A stretch of DNA of 38,862 nucleotides from an uncultured bacterium (GCA_937984275.1 CALJYC010000267.1:1-38862), one strand, 5' to 3'; shown: positions 18,019-26,274, counted from the first letter of the stretch. Notes: generated by a model not told the origin, from the sequence alone. Numbers and translations: made by a program.

Positions 18019-18069
18019 TCGACCCTCCTTTCTTGCCGGGATCGGCACCTCGTGCGCATCCTTCCGCCG

Positions 18070-19662
18070 ATGTCCGATAAGCCAGCTAAAACCTCCGGCG
18101 GCGAGATCGTCCGCCGTGCGGGCGTGGTGGCCACGGGCACTCTGACGTCGCGAATCCTAGGCGCGGTGCGGGACGCAGTCGTCGCTGCGGTGTTTGCCTT
18201 GGGCGCCACCGATGCGTTCTGGCTCGCCTTCACGATCCCAAATGCACTACGGGTGCTGCTCGGCGAAGGTGCAGTCTCAGCAGCCTTCGTCCCGGTGTTC
18301 ACCGAGGTGCGCGAACGCGAAAGCATGGCGCGCGCCAAACAGTTCTACGGGAACCTGATCGGCGCCATGGCGGTCGTCCTGCTCGTAGTCACGGTGCTGG
18401 GCATTGCGTGCGCCCCCTGGATCGTCAAAGCCTATGCGTGGGGCTTTCAGCGTGACGAAGCCTTGTTTGAAACCACGGTCGCTCTCACGCGACTGCTCTT
18501 TCCCTACATCTTCCTGATGGGGATCTCGGCGCTGATGATGGGCGCCCTGTACGCGAGCAAGCGATTCGCAGCCCCCTCCTTCGCCCCCGCACTACTCAAC
18601 ATCTGCCTCATCGCCGCCGCACTGCTCCTCGCACCGATGCTCGTCGAGCTTGGCTGGCCGGCGATCTTTGCACTCGCCGTCGGCGCCCTTCTCGGCGGCG
18701 TTCTCCAGATCATCGCACAGCTCCCATCGCTGCGAAAAGCGAACCTGATCGTCCGCCCGCGGATCGGCTTCGGCGACATTCACGTACGCAAGTGTGCGCG
18801 TCTCATGGTCCCGTTGCTGGCGGGCCTCGGCGTCTATCAGCTCAACGTGCTCCTCTCTCGACTGTTCGCGTCCTTCCTGCCCACCGGAAGCGTGAGCTAC
18901 CTCTACTACGGCCAGCGCCTGGCTGAGATTCCGCAGGGAATGTTTGCGCTGGCGATCGCCTCCGCCGCCCTTCCCTCGTTGAGTGATGCCGTCGCGAAGG
19001 GCGACGAAGAGGAAGCCAAGCGCCTCTTCCGGCACGCACTTCGCCTTTCGCTGTTCGTCGCGGTGCCGGCGGCCGTCGCCTTGGCGGTGCTGGCGGAGCC
19101 GACGGCCACGGTCTTCTTCGGACGCGGCCGCTACGACGCGGCTGCCATTCATGAAACCACACGATCGTTGGTTTGGCAGGCAGCGGGCATTTGGGCGGTC
19201 GCATCGGTGCGCACCATCGTTCCAATGTTCCACGCACATAACGACACGCGGACCCCAGTCATTGCGAGCGCCTTCAATCTCGTCGCCTTCGTCGCCCTCA
19301 GCCTCGTCCTGATGGGACCGATGCAGCATGCTGGCCTCGCTGCGGCGACGACCGCGGCTGCCACCATCCAGCTCGTCGCACTGCTGTGGCTTCTTCACAA
19401 GAGGTCCGGGGACCTCGGCCTGGCGGAGGTCAACGCGAGCGTCCTTCGCATCGTCGTCGCTAGCGCCGTGATGGGTGCGGTCGTCTGGACGGGAGCCAGC
19501 CTCGGACAATGGAGCAATGGCGGCAATGACCCGCGCAACGTGGCGGTATTTGGCGCGACCGTCGTGATCGGGCTTCTGACGTACCTCGGCGTGGCTGCCG
19601 CCCTCGGCTCACCCGAGCTTCGAGACCTCAAAGCCGCTATTGAGCGCCGCATACGTGCGTGA
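18070..19662 (+). CDS. murJ: Lipid II flippase MurJ
   Basis: MurJ flips the peptidoglycan precursor lipid II across the inner membrane. The MviN/MurJ fold is evident, with about 13-14 TM helices across ~530 residues. The conserved opening includes TLTSRILGAVRDAVVA and AFWLAFTIPNALRVLLGEGAVSAAFVPVF. LYYGQRLAEIPQGMFALAIASAALPSLS is in the middle. Charged residues at the N-terminal helices and the RLAEIP segment match those important in the family. An in-frame GTG lies 18 bp upstream (18052); neither start has a good ribosome site. ATG was chosen because it directly precedes a normal MurJ N-terminus. It follows hslO closely and precedes engB by 27 bp, so a transcript of three is likely. Confidence 0.93.
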   Translation: MSDKPAKTSGGEIVRRAGVVATGTLTSRILGAVRDAVVAAVFALGATDAFWLAFTIPNALRVLLGEGAVSAAFVPVFTEVRERESMARAKQFYGNLIGAMAVVLLVVTVLGIACAPWIVKAYAWGFQRDEALFETTVALTRLLFPYIFLMGISALMMGALYASKRFAAPSFAPALLNICLIAAALLLAPMLVELGWPAIFALAVGALLGGVLQIIAQLPSLRKANLIVRPRIGFGDIHVRKCARLMVPLLAGLGVYQLNVLLSRLFASFLPTGSVSYLYYGQRLAEIPQGMFALAIASAALPSLSDAVAKGDEEEAKRLFRHALRLSLFVAVPAAVALAVLAEPTATVFFGRGRYDAAAIHETTRSLVWQAAGIWAVASVRTIVPMFHAHNDTRTPVIASAFNLVAFVALSLVLMGPMQHAGLAAATTAAATIQLVALLWLLHKRSGDLGLAEVNASVLRIVVASAVMGAVVWTGASLGQWSNGGNDPRNVAVFGATVVIGLLTYLGVAAALGSPELRDLKAAIERRIRA

Positions 19663-19689
19663 CTTGCCAGGGGCGCTACAACGCCTGCC

Positions 19690-20313
19690 ATGGACGTGCT
19701 CGACGCAGAATTCGTCGCCGGAGCAACCGTGCTCGGACAGTTGCCGGCGCCGACCTTTGCGGAGGTCGCCTTCGCGGGACGATCGAACGTCGGTAAGTCG
19801 AGCCTCATCAACAACCTCGTCCGTCGCAAGAAGCTCGTGCGCACCAGCAGCGCACCGGGTTGCACCCGCGCGATCAACATCTTTCGTGTACGTCTGCGGG
19901 CCAACGACGATGAGGCACATCTCGACTTGGTGGACCTGCCCGGGTACGGCTATGCGCAGCGGAGCAAGGCCGAGCGCAAGTCGTGGGGCCCGCTGATCGA
20001 AGGATTCCTCAGTGAGCGACCGGGGCTGCGGGGTGCGGTGGTCATCGTCGACATTCGGCGGGGGGTGCAAGACGACGACCGTCAGCTCCTGGAGTTCCTC
20101 GAAAGCGTCGGCGTCACACCGATTTTGGTTGCCACCAAGATCGACAAGCTGCCCGCAAGCAAACGAAAGCCGGCAGTCGCGAAGCTTCAGCGTGAGCTCA
20201 GCCACCGCGTGATCCCCTACAGCTCGGTCACCGGAGACGGGCGGGATGCGCTGTGGAAGCGGGTCTTGTCCGTGAGCAGCATCGACCGGCCGGACGAGGC
20301 CGCTCAACCCTGA
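19690..20313 (+). CDS. engB: Ribosome-biogenesis GTPase EngB (YihA/YsxC)
   Basis: This TRAFAC GTPase is needed for late 50S assembly. The product is 207 residues with all the G motifs: G1 GRSNVGKSS (~30-38), G2 region around APGCTRAINIF with a Thr, G3 DLPGYGYA, and G4 TKID. The EngB-specific SxxPGxTxxIN-like segment is present in the form SSAPGCTRAIN. It is the last gene of the hslO-murJ-engB run and converges on a minus-strand TPR gene 7 bp away. Confidence 0.95.
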   Translation: MDVLDAEFVAGATVLGQLPAPTFAEVAFAGRSNVGKSSLINNLVRRKKLVRTSSAPGCTRAINIFRVRLRANDDEAHLDLVDLPGYGYAQRSKAERKSWGPLIEGFLSERPGLRGAVVIVDIRRGVQDDDRQLLEFLESVGVTPILVATKIDKLPASKRKPAVAKLQRELSHRVIPYSSVTGDGRDALWKRVLSVSSIDRPDEAAQP

Positions 20314-20320
20314 GTGTCCG

Positions 20321-21880
20321 CTACTCGTCGAGATCGAGCTTCAGGTCCTGGCCTGGCTCGCGCAGGCGCAGGTTCGACGGGTCTCCAAGCATCAACGCCG
20401 GGTCGGGGAGATCGGGGTTGGGGTCGGCACCCAATGCTCCCGACCCCATCATCTGCTCGGCGAGGCGCCGGACCTCGGGACGTTTGTCACGCGGCACCAA
20501 CCGTAAAGCCGCGCCAACATGCTCGATCGCCGCCTCGTCATCGCCCGCCTCCTGGAAGATGTGCGCCGCTTGAAGGCGCAGCTGCCAGTTGTCGGGATCG
20601 AGCTCGACCGCGCGTTTCATGTTCCCCGCCGCTGCGATCGGATCACTTCGAGTAAGATGGTACTGGGCCCAAACCGCCCACAGCATGGGCGCATCCGGGG
20701 TGAGTGACTCCGCCGCCTCGAGGTCCAACCGAGCTCGCTCTGGCTCGTCCAGGCCCAAATGAATCGTCGCCAACATGACATGCGCACGGCCATAGCGAGG
20801 CCACTTTTCGATGACCTCCCCAACGACTCGACTGCCCTCACTGAACTGCGCTTCCGCTGCGGCCTGCTGACCATTCATCTCGAGCATCCCCGCTTGGGCT
20901 AGATGAAGCTGCACCAGCTTGAGCTGGCGAGGCCCGTCGGGTCGGAGCTGAGTCGCGCCTTCGAACTCCTTCGCCGCCTGATCGATCGCGCCCGACTCGA
21001 GCAGGACCGTACCGCTCACCGTGCGAAGCGAGGGCGACACCGGATCGAGTAGGAGCGCCGTCTCGATCAGCGGCAGCGGCTTCGCTTCATCGCCCGAGCC
21101 TGCGACGATGCGCATTGCCTCCGTCCCGAGGGCAGCAGCCAACACCTCGGTGTCGCGAAGCACGCGAACCGACGAGACCTTCACCTCGCCGCGACCTCCC
21201 CAAGGATCGAAGTACGCCGAGGGCTGATCCGAAGCGCTCTGCGCGTACACGGCCGTCACGAAGTACCCCAACATGCCGGATGGGTCGGCCGGCGCGCGCG
21301 CACCTTCGAACTCCCACACTTCTGCGACCATCGCGTTCGCCCCGTGCGTCCGGAGAAGTGCGGTCATCGCGGTTGCCAGTTCCAGTGGGTAGAGCTCCAC
21401 GCGCTCTTGATGTGCGTCGATGATCGCAAGCGTCTGGTCAGCGGTCAGGACCTCGCGAGACAGCGGCCGCTCGAGCGACCAGGACGAGGACTCCGCGTGC
21501 AGCCGCGCGGCGATCTCGGCGGCGCCCTCGGGCCACCCCGCGACGTCATCGGGGAGCGTCATCATCGACTCGTACACGCCAACCCGAATCTGGTCGCGCT
21601 CCAGGTACGCCGCGAGCTCACGTGCGTCGAGCGGGCGCAGCGGGGGTGTTTCCTCGAGCGTTACCGTCGTAGACCGATACACCCCGTACCCGATGCCCGC
21701 GGCTACGATGACCAGCGCAACGACGAACAGCCACGGATGGCCCACGGCACCCGGGGGTGCAACCTCCTTCACCAACTCGACACCGCCCCTTCGCATGCAC
21801 TGAGGGCAGCGCGGCTTATTTCCCGGTTCTTCGGGGACGAACTCCTTGTCGCAGTGCGCGCAGAAATACTTCGTGGACAT
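20321..21880 (-). CDS. Membrane-anchored zinc-ribbon TPR protein
   Basis: The track ORF is longer, but the ATG at 21880 starts exactly at a zinc ribbon (FCAHCDKEF...RCPQCM, two C-x-x-C knuckles within residues ~7-31). The product is 519 residues. A single TM helix follows (~48-68, WLFVVALVIVAAGIGYGVY), so the ribbon is cytoplasmic and the rest extracytoplasmic. The middle is helical without a recognised family, and the last ~200 residues are TPR units (EFEGATQLRPDGP, NMKRAVELDPDNW, HVGAALRLVPRDK). The upstream lipoprotein gene ends 17 bp before it, so the two may be co-expressed. The function is unknown; an envelope scaffold is plausible. Confidence 0.82.
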   Translation of the reverse strand: MSTKYFCAHCDKEFVPEEPGNKPRCPQCMRRGGVELVKEVAPPGAVGHPWLFVVALVIVAAGIGYGVYRSTTVTLEETPPLRPLDARELAAYLERDQIRVGVYESMMTLPDDVAGWPEGAAEIAARLHAESSSWSLERPLSREVLTADQTLAIIDAHQERVELYPLELATAMTALLRTHGANAMVAEVWEFEGARAPADPSGMLGYFVTAVYAQSASDQPSAYFDPWGGRGEVKVSSVRVLRDTEVLAAALGTEAMRIVAGSGDEAKPLPLIETALLLDPVSPSLRTVSGTVLLESGAIDQAAKEFEGATQLRPDGPRQLKLVQLHLAQAGMLEMNGQQAAAEAQFSEGSRVVGEVIEKWPRYGRAHVMLATIHLGLDEPERARLDLEAAESLTPDAPMLWAVWAQYHLTRSDPIAAAGNMKRAVELDPDNWQLRLQAAHIFQEAGDDEAAIEHVGAALRLVPRDKRPEVRRLAEQMMGSGALGADPNPDLPDPALMLGDPSNLRLREPGQDLKLDLDE

Positions 21881-21897
21881 GGCGCGCGAGCATACGG

Positions 21898-22392
21898 CTA
21901 CGGCGACGGCTCGTCGACCGGCGGGTCGGGCACGAAACCGTTGCCGTGGATCCGAGCGAATGCAAATCCGCACTCCCGGGCGCGGCCCTCACGCCACTCC
22001 CTATCCCAAAGCTCGATGTCGCACTTCACATCGCCAAAGTTAATCTCGAGTTGCGGCTTCGCCTCGCCGGGCTCGGAACGCTCTTTCGAAGTTGATGACA
22101 GTGAGCAACATTCGAGCCCGCGCAGACTTCCAACGAGCTTCGCGTAGTCGTCCTCGGACACGGTGCGGGTGACGCTCATCATCGTGCCGGTCGATGATCT
22201 GGTCGTCGTGATCAGCTCTCGAGCACTATCGAGCACAACGTGCATGCTGCGTCGATCGGGGCTCCGGCTGATCACGCTCCACGAGACGACCACCGTATCC
22301 GGCGGGACCGTCGGCAACGCGACCTCTTTCTTTGGCTCGTTCTGCGAGCAGCTCGACAGCAGCATCGTCACGCAAAGCATCCAATTTCGCAT
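21898..22392 (-). CDS. Putative lipoprotein of unknown function
   Basis: The 391-residue track ORF reads through non-coding-like sequence. The credible gene starts at the ATG at 22392 with a short lipoprotein signal, MRNWMLCVTMLLSSC, whose LSSC is a lipobox with the acylated Cys at residue 15. The 164-residue product has a mature domain with alternating strands (VVVSWSVISRSPD, MHVVLDSARELITTT) and a Cys-Cys pair (~102). No family was recognised. It lies 17 bp upstream of the membrane TPR gene on the same strand and is divergent from the YkgJ gene. The start has no good ribosome site. Confidence 0.65.
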   Translation of the reverse strand: MRNWMLCVTMLLSSCSQNEPKKEVALPTVPPDTVVVSWSVISRSPDRRSMHVVLDSARELITTTRSSTGTMMSVTRTVSEDDYAKLVGSLRGLECCSLSSTSKERSEPGEAKPQLEINFGDVKCDIELWDREWREGRARECGFAFARIHGNGFVPDPPVDEPSP

Positions 22393-22469
22393 TCCACGCA
22401 CTAGATCACGCTTGCCCCGCAAAGTCCACCGCGTGCACCCGACCCCCAGCGCGCCATAATCTCCAACCG

Positions 22470-22781
22470 ATGACCGAAGAGCTCGACTGCCTGTCTTGCG
22501 GGGCGTGCTGCCGGACAGGAACCGACGGGCGCATCTTGATCCCGCCAGAGGACTTGATGCGTTGGCGTCAGATCGGCCGGGATGACATCGCGAAAGCGGT
22601 GCAACCAGGCCACTTTGGAATGGTGGGCTTCGCGACACGGGGGGATGGGTCCTGCGTGCATTTGGGAACCGACCAGAGCCCGAACGCCTGCCGGATTTAC
22701 GAGATTCGAGGAACGACCTGCCGGAAGTTCGAGCGGGGCAGCCCACAATGTCTGGAGTTTCGACGTGAGGCCGGCATCTGA
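22470..22781 (+). CDS. YkgJ-family cysteine-cluster protein
   Basis: This 103-residue protein has the CxxCxxCC cluster (LDCLSCGACC, residues ~6-15) and downstream cysteines in SCVHL, ACRIYEIRGTTCRKF and QCLEF. This is the pattern of the YkgJ/UPF0153 family, thought to bind zinc or iron-sulfur. The track starts upstream, but the cluster sits at the N-terminus in this family, so the ATG at 22470 is preferred. It lies 61 bp before mauB in the same direction. It may be co-transcribed and could help metal handling in cofactor maturation, though that is only a guess from position. Confidence 0.8.
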   Translation: MTEELDCLSCGACCRTGTDGRILIPPEDLMRWRQIGRDDIAKAVQPGHFGMVGFATRGDGSCVHLGTDQSPNACRIYEIRGTTCRKFERGSPQCLEFRREAGI

Positions 22782-22842
22782 CGCTGGCGCTGGCCCGTGA
22801 GGGTATTGCCAGGTGGGCCGACGATCGGGTACCACCTTCTCC

Positions 22843-24078
22843 ATGACTCACCGGGCAAAGCTGTTCGGGGCGCTCGGCCTCGGCGCGTGCTTTGTTGCCC
22901 TGACACTCCGAGCGAGTGCCGACCTCCCCCCCGAAGAAGTGGGTCAGGTGCTGCGGCTTCCGGACACGGTGAGTGACCACTGGCTGTGGGTCCCCGACCG
23001 CGTGTTTCGCCATTCGATCTTGCTCGACGGAGACAGTGGGAAGATGCTGGGCGCCGTCGACAGCGGCGCACAAATCACGCCGAAGCCGCCGCTGTGGGCG
23101 CGCACGCGCAACGAAATTTTCAACGTCGACACGATCTACTCACGCGGCCATCGCGGCGAACGGCATGACTACGTGGTCATCTACGACTCGCGCACCCTCG
23201 CGGTGAAGGGTGAGGTCGAGATTCCGCCGAAGGCAGCCGAGACGAGCACCGGCATCGCGTTGGTCGGCCTGCTCGACGGCGAGCGATTCGTCGCCGTGCT
23301 CAATCAGTCCCCAGGCGCATCCGTCTCTGTCATCGACGTTGAAACGAGACGGGTGGTGGCGGAAGTCCAGACTGCCGGTTGCGCCGCAGTGTTTCCCGCG
23401 GGTCCAACTCGCTTCGGCATGCTGTGCGGCGACGGTACCGCGATCACGGTCCACTTGAAAGACACCGGCGAGCTCGATCGCATCGCACGAAGCGCGCCAT
23501 TCTTCGACGCCGTCGCCGACCCGATCACCGAGAAAGGCGTTCGCGACGGCTCGACTTGGTGGTTCGCCTCCTTCGGCGGGCTCCTCCACCAAGTAGATTT
23601 TGGTGGCGAAAACCCAGCCGCCACCGCACCGTGGCCACTCTTCACCGACGCTGAGCTCAACGACGAATGGCGAATCGGCGGAGCGCAACACCTCGCCTAT
23701 CATCGGGGCACCAAGCGACTCTACTCCGTGGTGCACCAAGGCGGGCCGGGCTCTCACAAGGATCCGGGCACTGAGATTTGGGTCTATGACGTGCCCGCGC
23801 GGAATAAGATCGACGTGATTTCGGCTCCGAATCTCATCGCCGCGTTCCTCGGCCCGCAGGCCGGATTCGATGCCCAAGGCACCTTGGGAAAGATCCTGAA
23901 CTTCTTGGTGCCTAATTCGGGTGTGCACAGCATCGCGGTGACCCAAGACGACCAGCCCCTGCTCTTCATGCGTCACGGAGACCTTGGCGCAGTTGGGGTG
24001 GTCGACGCGATGAGCGGCGAGCATCTCCGGGACATCGAGGAAACCGGGCTGTCCGGCGTGTTATTGGTGGTGCCATGA
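22843..24078 (+). CDS. mauB: Methylamine dehydrogenase heavy chain MauB
   Basis: This is the large beta-propeller subunit of periplasmic methylamine (aromatic-type) dehydrogenase, which surrounds the TTQ-bearing light chain. The 411-residue product begins with a Sec signal (KLFGALGLGACFVALTLRASA). Its repeated blades carry amine-dehydrogenase features such as VFRHSILLDGDSGKMLG, TEIWVYDV and SGVHSIAVTQDD. The ATG at 22843 is used because the signal peptide follows directly. The stop overlaps mauE by ATGA. Identity is strengthened by the mauE-mauD-mauA genes that follow. The real substrate (methylamine or another primary amine) cannot be told from sequence. Confidence 0.92.
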   Translation: MTHRAKLFGALGLGACFVALTLRASADLPPEEVGQVLRLPDTVSDHWLWVPDRVFRHSILLDGDSGKMLGAVDSGAQITPKPPLWARTRNEIFNVDTIYSRGHRGERHDYVVIYDSRTLAVKGEVEIPPKAAETSTGIALVGLLDGERFVAVLNQSPGASVSVIDVETRRVVAEVQTAGCAAVFPAGPTRFGMLCGDGTAITVHLKDTGELDRIARSAPFFDAVADPITEKGVRDGSTWWFASFGGLLHQVDFGGENPAATAPWPLFTDAELNDEWRIGGAQHLAYHRGTKRLYSVVHQGGPGSHKDPGTEIWVYDVPARNKIDVISAPNLIAAFLGPQAGFDAQGTLGKILNFLVPNSGVHSIAVTQDDQPLLFMRHGDLGAVGVVDAMSGEHLRDIEETGLSGVLLVVP

Positions 24079-24614
24079 TCGACCCCGTCGTCGAGCTATC
24101 GATTTGCTTCGCGCTGGCGCTCCTCTTTGCTGCGGCCGCCTGGCACAAGGTGTCGGACCGGGTTCGATTTGGAGCCACGGTGGGCGCGTACAGCCTGCTG
24201 CCGCCGTGGCTGGTGTCGCCAGTCGCGCATGTTCTGCCATGGCTGGAGGCATGCATCGCGGTCGGGCTCCTATACCCGCCGACGCGATCGGCCGCCGCGC
24301 TTGCCGTGGTACCGCTGCTGATGCTGTACACCATCGCCATCGCTGCAAACCTCGCCCGCGGGCGACGCGAGATCGACTGCGGATGCTTCGCCTCCTCGGC
24401 GCGTGTTCCGCTAAGCAAGTGGCTCCTCCTGCGTAACGGGATTTTGATCGTCGCCTCCTGCCTGCTCCTCCTCCCGATACGGACGCGAGCGCTGGTGTGG
24501 GTCGACGGAGCAACCATAGTCATGACACTCGCCACGTTGTCTCTCCTCTGGGCATCCGGACAGCGGCTGGCGCAAACCGGCCCAGCGCTCCGCCACTTCG
24601 GAGGCGTCCGATGA
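24075..24614 (+). CDS. mauE: MauE, membrane protein for MADH light-chain maturation
   Basis: MauE is needed, with MauD, for correct processing and disulfide formation of the light chain. The product has 179 residues and about four TM helices (ICFALALLFAAAAW, WLEACIAVGLLYP, ALAVVPLLMLYTIAIAANL, ILIVASCLLLLPI). A C-G-C motif (DCGCF, C102/C104) lies after the third helix. This DoxX-like/MauE layout could pass electrons between the cytoplasmic and periplasmic sides, as in disulfide-relay membrane partners. It overlaps mauB and mauD by ATGA at both ends. Confidence 0.9.
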   Translation: MIDPVVELSICFALALLFAAAAWHKVSDRVRFGATVGAYSLLPPWLVSPVAHVLPWLEACIAVGLLYPPTRSAAALAVVPLLMLYTIAIAANLARGRREIDCGCFASSARVPLSKWLLLRNGILIVASCLLLLPIRTRALVWVDGATIVMTLATLSLLWASGQRLAQTGPALRHFGGVR

Positions 24615-25210
24615 TCGACGCCCTGCTCATTTCGAACGGCGTCTTGTGGCTCCTGGTCATTGGGCTCGCCCTGACGGTACTCGCCCTCACCCGCCAAGTC
24701 GGATTGCTCCACGAACGCATCTCACCCGTCGGCGCCCTTTCTCCTGAAGCAAAGATCAAAGTCGGCGACCCTGCGCCCGAGCTGGCGTTAATCGACCTCC
24801 ACGATCATCCGGTGCAGATCGGAGGAGCCTCGAAAGACGAGAGCCGGACCCTCTTGTTTTTCCTTTCCCCGACATGCCCGGTCTGCGACACGCTCCTGCC
24901 GACGGTCGAGCGCGTCGCCCGCACGGAAGTGCCGCGCGTCCGGGTCATCCTCGTGAGCGACGGCTTGCCCGACGAACACCGCGCATTCGTGGCCGAGAAA
25001 CGCATCTCTCACTTGCCGTATATCTTGTCGGCGCCCCTCGGCATGACCTATGGGGTGGCGAAGCTCCCCTACGCAGTGCTCATCGACGCAAACGGCATCG
25101 TTGCCGCCCAAGGTTTGGTCAATACGCGCGAACACCTCGAAAGTTTGTTCGAGGCGCAACGACGCGGAGTCGCATCGATCCAGGACTACCTCGAGGAGAA
25201 GGCCAAATGA
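24611..25210 (+). CDS. mauD: MauD, thioredoxin-like maturation protein
   Basis: MauD is a periplasm-facing thioredoxin-fold protein that probably makes or isomerises the six disulfides of MauA. The product is 199 residues with an N-terminal membrane anchor (VLWLLVIGLALTVLALTRQV). The redoxin domain carries C-P-V-C (~89-92, in FLSPTCPVCDTLLP) and a cis-Pro region (AKLPYAVLIDANG). The track start is upstream inside mauE. The ATG at 24611 overlaps the mauE stop (ATGA) and gives the normal MauD N-terminus. Confidence 0.92.
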   Translation: MIDALLISNGVLWLLVIGLALTVLALTRQVGLLHERISPVGALSPEAKIKVGDPAPELALIDLHDHPVQIGGASKDESRTLLFFLSPTCPVCDTLLPTVERVARTEVPRVRVILVSDGLPDEHRAFVAEKRISHLPYILSAPLGMTYGVAKLPYAVLIDANGIVAAQGLVNTREHLESLFEAQRRGVASIQDYLEEKAK

Positions 25211-25746
25211 GTCGGCTCGATCGTTGGTTCGAAGGGATGACACGGCAGTCGGCGCGCCGGGTGTCGCGTCGCAACTGGCTGTCGCGCTTCGGTGGAGTGC
25301 TCGTGGGTGGAGCCGCCCTTCCGCTGCTGCCTGTTGCCCGCGCCGCAGAGAAGCACACCGTCGGCGAGGATGGGGTCAAGGGCCGCGAAGGCGACCCCAG
25401 CCGCTGCGAGTACTGGCGTCACTGCGCCATCGACGGCTTCCTGTGCAGTTGCTGCGGGGGCTCCCACACCGCCTGCCCGCCCGGAACCGAAATGTCCCCA
25501 GTGACCTGGATCGGCACCTGCCGAAACCCAGCGGATGGTAAGGACTACATCATCTCGTACAACGACTGCTGCGGAAAGACGTTCTGCGGCCGCTGCATGT
25601 GCAACCGCAACGAAGGCGAGCGCCCCCTCTACCACTGGTACCGCAACAACGACATCAACTGGTGCGGTGGCGCGCAGGCTCAAACCTACAGCTGCTCGAC
25701 CGCAGTCGTGGTCAAGACCGCCAAAGAGGCGCAGCCGGAGAAATGA
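25207..25746 (+). CDS. mauA: Methylamine dehydrogenase light chain MauA (TTQ subunit)
   Basis: This catalytic subunit carries tryptophan tryptophylquinone made from two of its own tryptophans. The 179-residue precursor has a Tat-type signal (SRRNWLSRFGG, then a hydrophobic stretch and ARA). The mature part begins with CEYWRHCAIDG. The two TTQ tryptophans are expected at W101 (VTWIGTC) and W152 (NDINWCGG), by alignment from memory with Paracoccus W57 and W108. All twelve disulfide cysteines appear to be kept, and there are two extra (C83 and C127). The start overlaps mauD by ATGA. Export by Tat agrees with folding or assembly before export. The cross-link needs MauG, which is not seen here. 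Confidence 0.95.
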   Translation: MSRLDRWFEGMTRQSARRVSRRNWLSRFGGVLVGGAALPLLPVARAAEKHTVGEDGVKGREGDPSRCEYWRHCAIDGFLCSCCGGSHTACPPGTEMSPVTWIGTCRNPADGKDYIISYNDCCGKTFCGRCMCNRNEGERPLYHWYRNNDINWCGGAQAQTYSCSTAVVVKTAKEAQPEK

Positions 25747-26132
25747 AGCTCGCGCTCGGCACGGCCGCATTTCTGCTAATGGCGCACCCCGCTGCTGCAG
25801 ACTCATATGAAGAGCACGACTACACGTTGAACTGCTCGGGCTGCCATCGAACCGACGGTTCCGGATCGAGGGTAGTCCCGTCGCTTCAGGCGATGCCGGA
25901 GCTCAGCGCAAAGGCCGGCGCCCGTGAATACTGGGTGCAAGTGCCGGGCGCGGCGCAAGCGCCGCTTTCCAACGCGCGGCTGGCGGCGTTGATGAACTGG
26001 TTGGTGGAGCGGTTTGTGGGGAAGCGACCGGAGCCTGCGTACACCGCGCAGGAAGTCGGACGACTACGCCGCAACCCGCTAAGGGATCCGATCGCCCGGC
26101 GTACCGAAATCCGCCGAGCGACCCCTCACTGA
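25743..26132 (+). CDS. Small periplasmic c-type cytochrome of the mau operon
   Basis: The 129-residue product has a signal peptide (KLALGTAAFLLMAHPAAA) and one heme site, CSGCH (~31-35). The C-terminal helix (LSNARLAALMNWLVERFVG) is typical of class I cytochromes. It overlaps mauA by ATGA, so it is probably the electron acceptor of the dehydrogenase, in the place held by amicyanin (mauC) in Paracoccus. It cannot be the diheme MauG, because it is far too short and has one heme site. The usual distal Met is not obvious: only M51 or M84 could serve. The tail after ~95 is basic. Confidence 0.85.
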   Translation: MKLALGTAAFLLMAHPAAADSYEEHDYTLNCSGCHRTDGSGSRVVPSLQAMPELSAKAGAREYWVQVPGAAQAPLSNARLAALMNWLVERFVGKRPEPAYTAQEVGRLRRNPLRDPIARRTEIRRATPH

Positions 26133-26134
26133 CA

Positions 26135-26169
26135 CCCCGTAAAGTCGACGCTCTGCGTCGTCCACGGGG
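26135..26169 (+). repeat. Hairpin repeat, copy 1
   Basis: CCCCGT (26135-26140) pairs with ACGGGG (26164-26169), and inside CGACGC pairs with GCGTCG around a TCT loop. It starts 2 bp after the cytochrome stop codon. About 47 bp are nearly identical to copy 2 at 26775. Confidence 0.85.
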
Positions 26170-26185
26170 CTTCGCTGGCACCTAG

Positions 26186-26214
26186 CCCCGTGGCGACGAA
26201 GTCGCTCTACGGGG
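26186..26214 (+). repeat. Related hairpin with the same outer arms
   Basis: The outer arms are again CCCCGT (26186-26191) and ACGGGG (26209-26214), and inside CGAC pairs with GTCG around GAA. It lies 16 bp after copy 1, so the two form a REP-like pair with different inner stems. Confidence 0.75.
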
Positions 26215-26274
26215 TGACGCCGCTGGGCGTGGTATTTGCTCGGGTGGGGTGCGGCGGCCTAATATGAAAAGATA

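Noticed and set aside
21898-23073. 391-residue minus-strand ORF starting inside mauB
   Set aside because: Only the last 164 residues look real (lipoprotein signal and following domain). The first part is antisense to the YkgJ and mauB genes and has Arg/Ser-rich shadow composition.
25743-26132. Cytochrome gene considered as mauG
   Set aside because: There is a single CxxCH and only 129 residues, whereas MauG is a diheme protein roughly three times longer.
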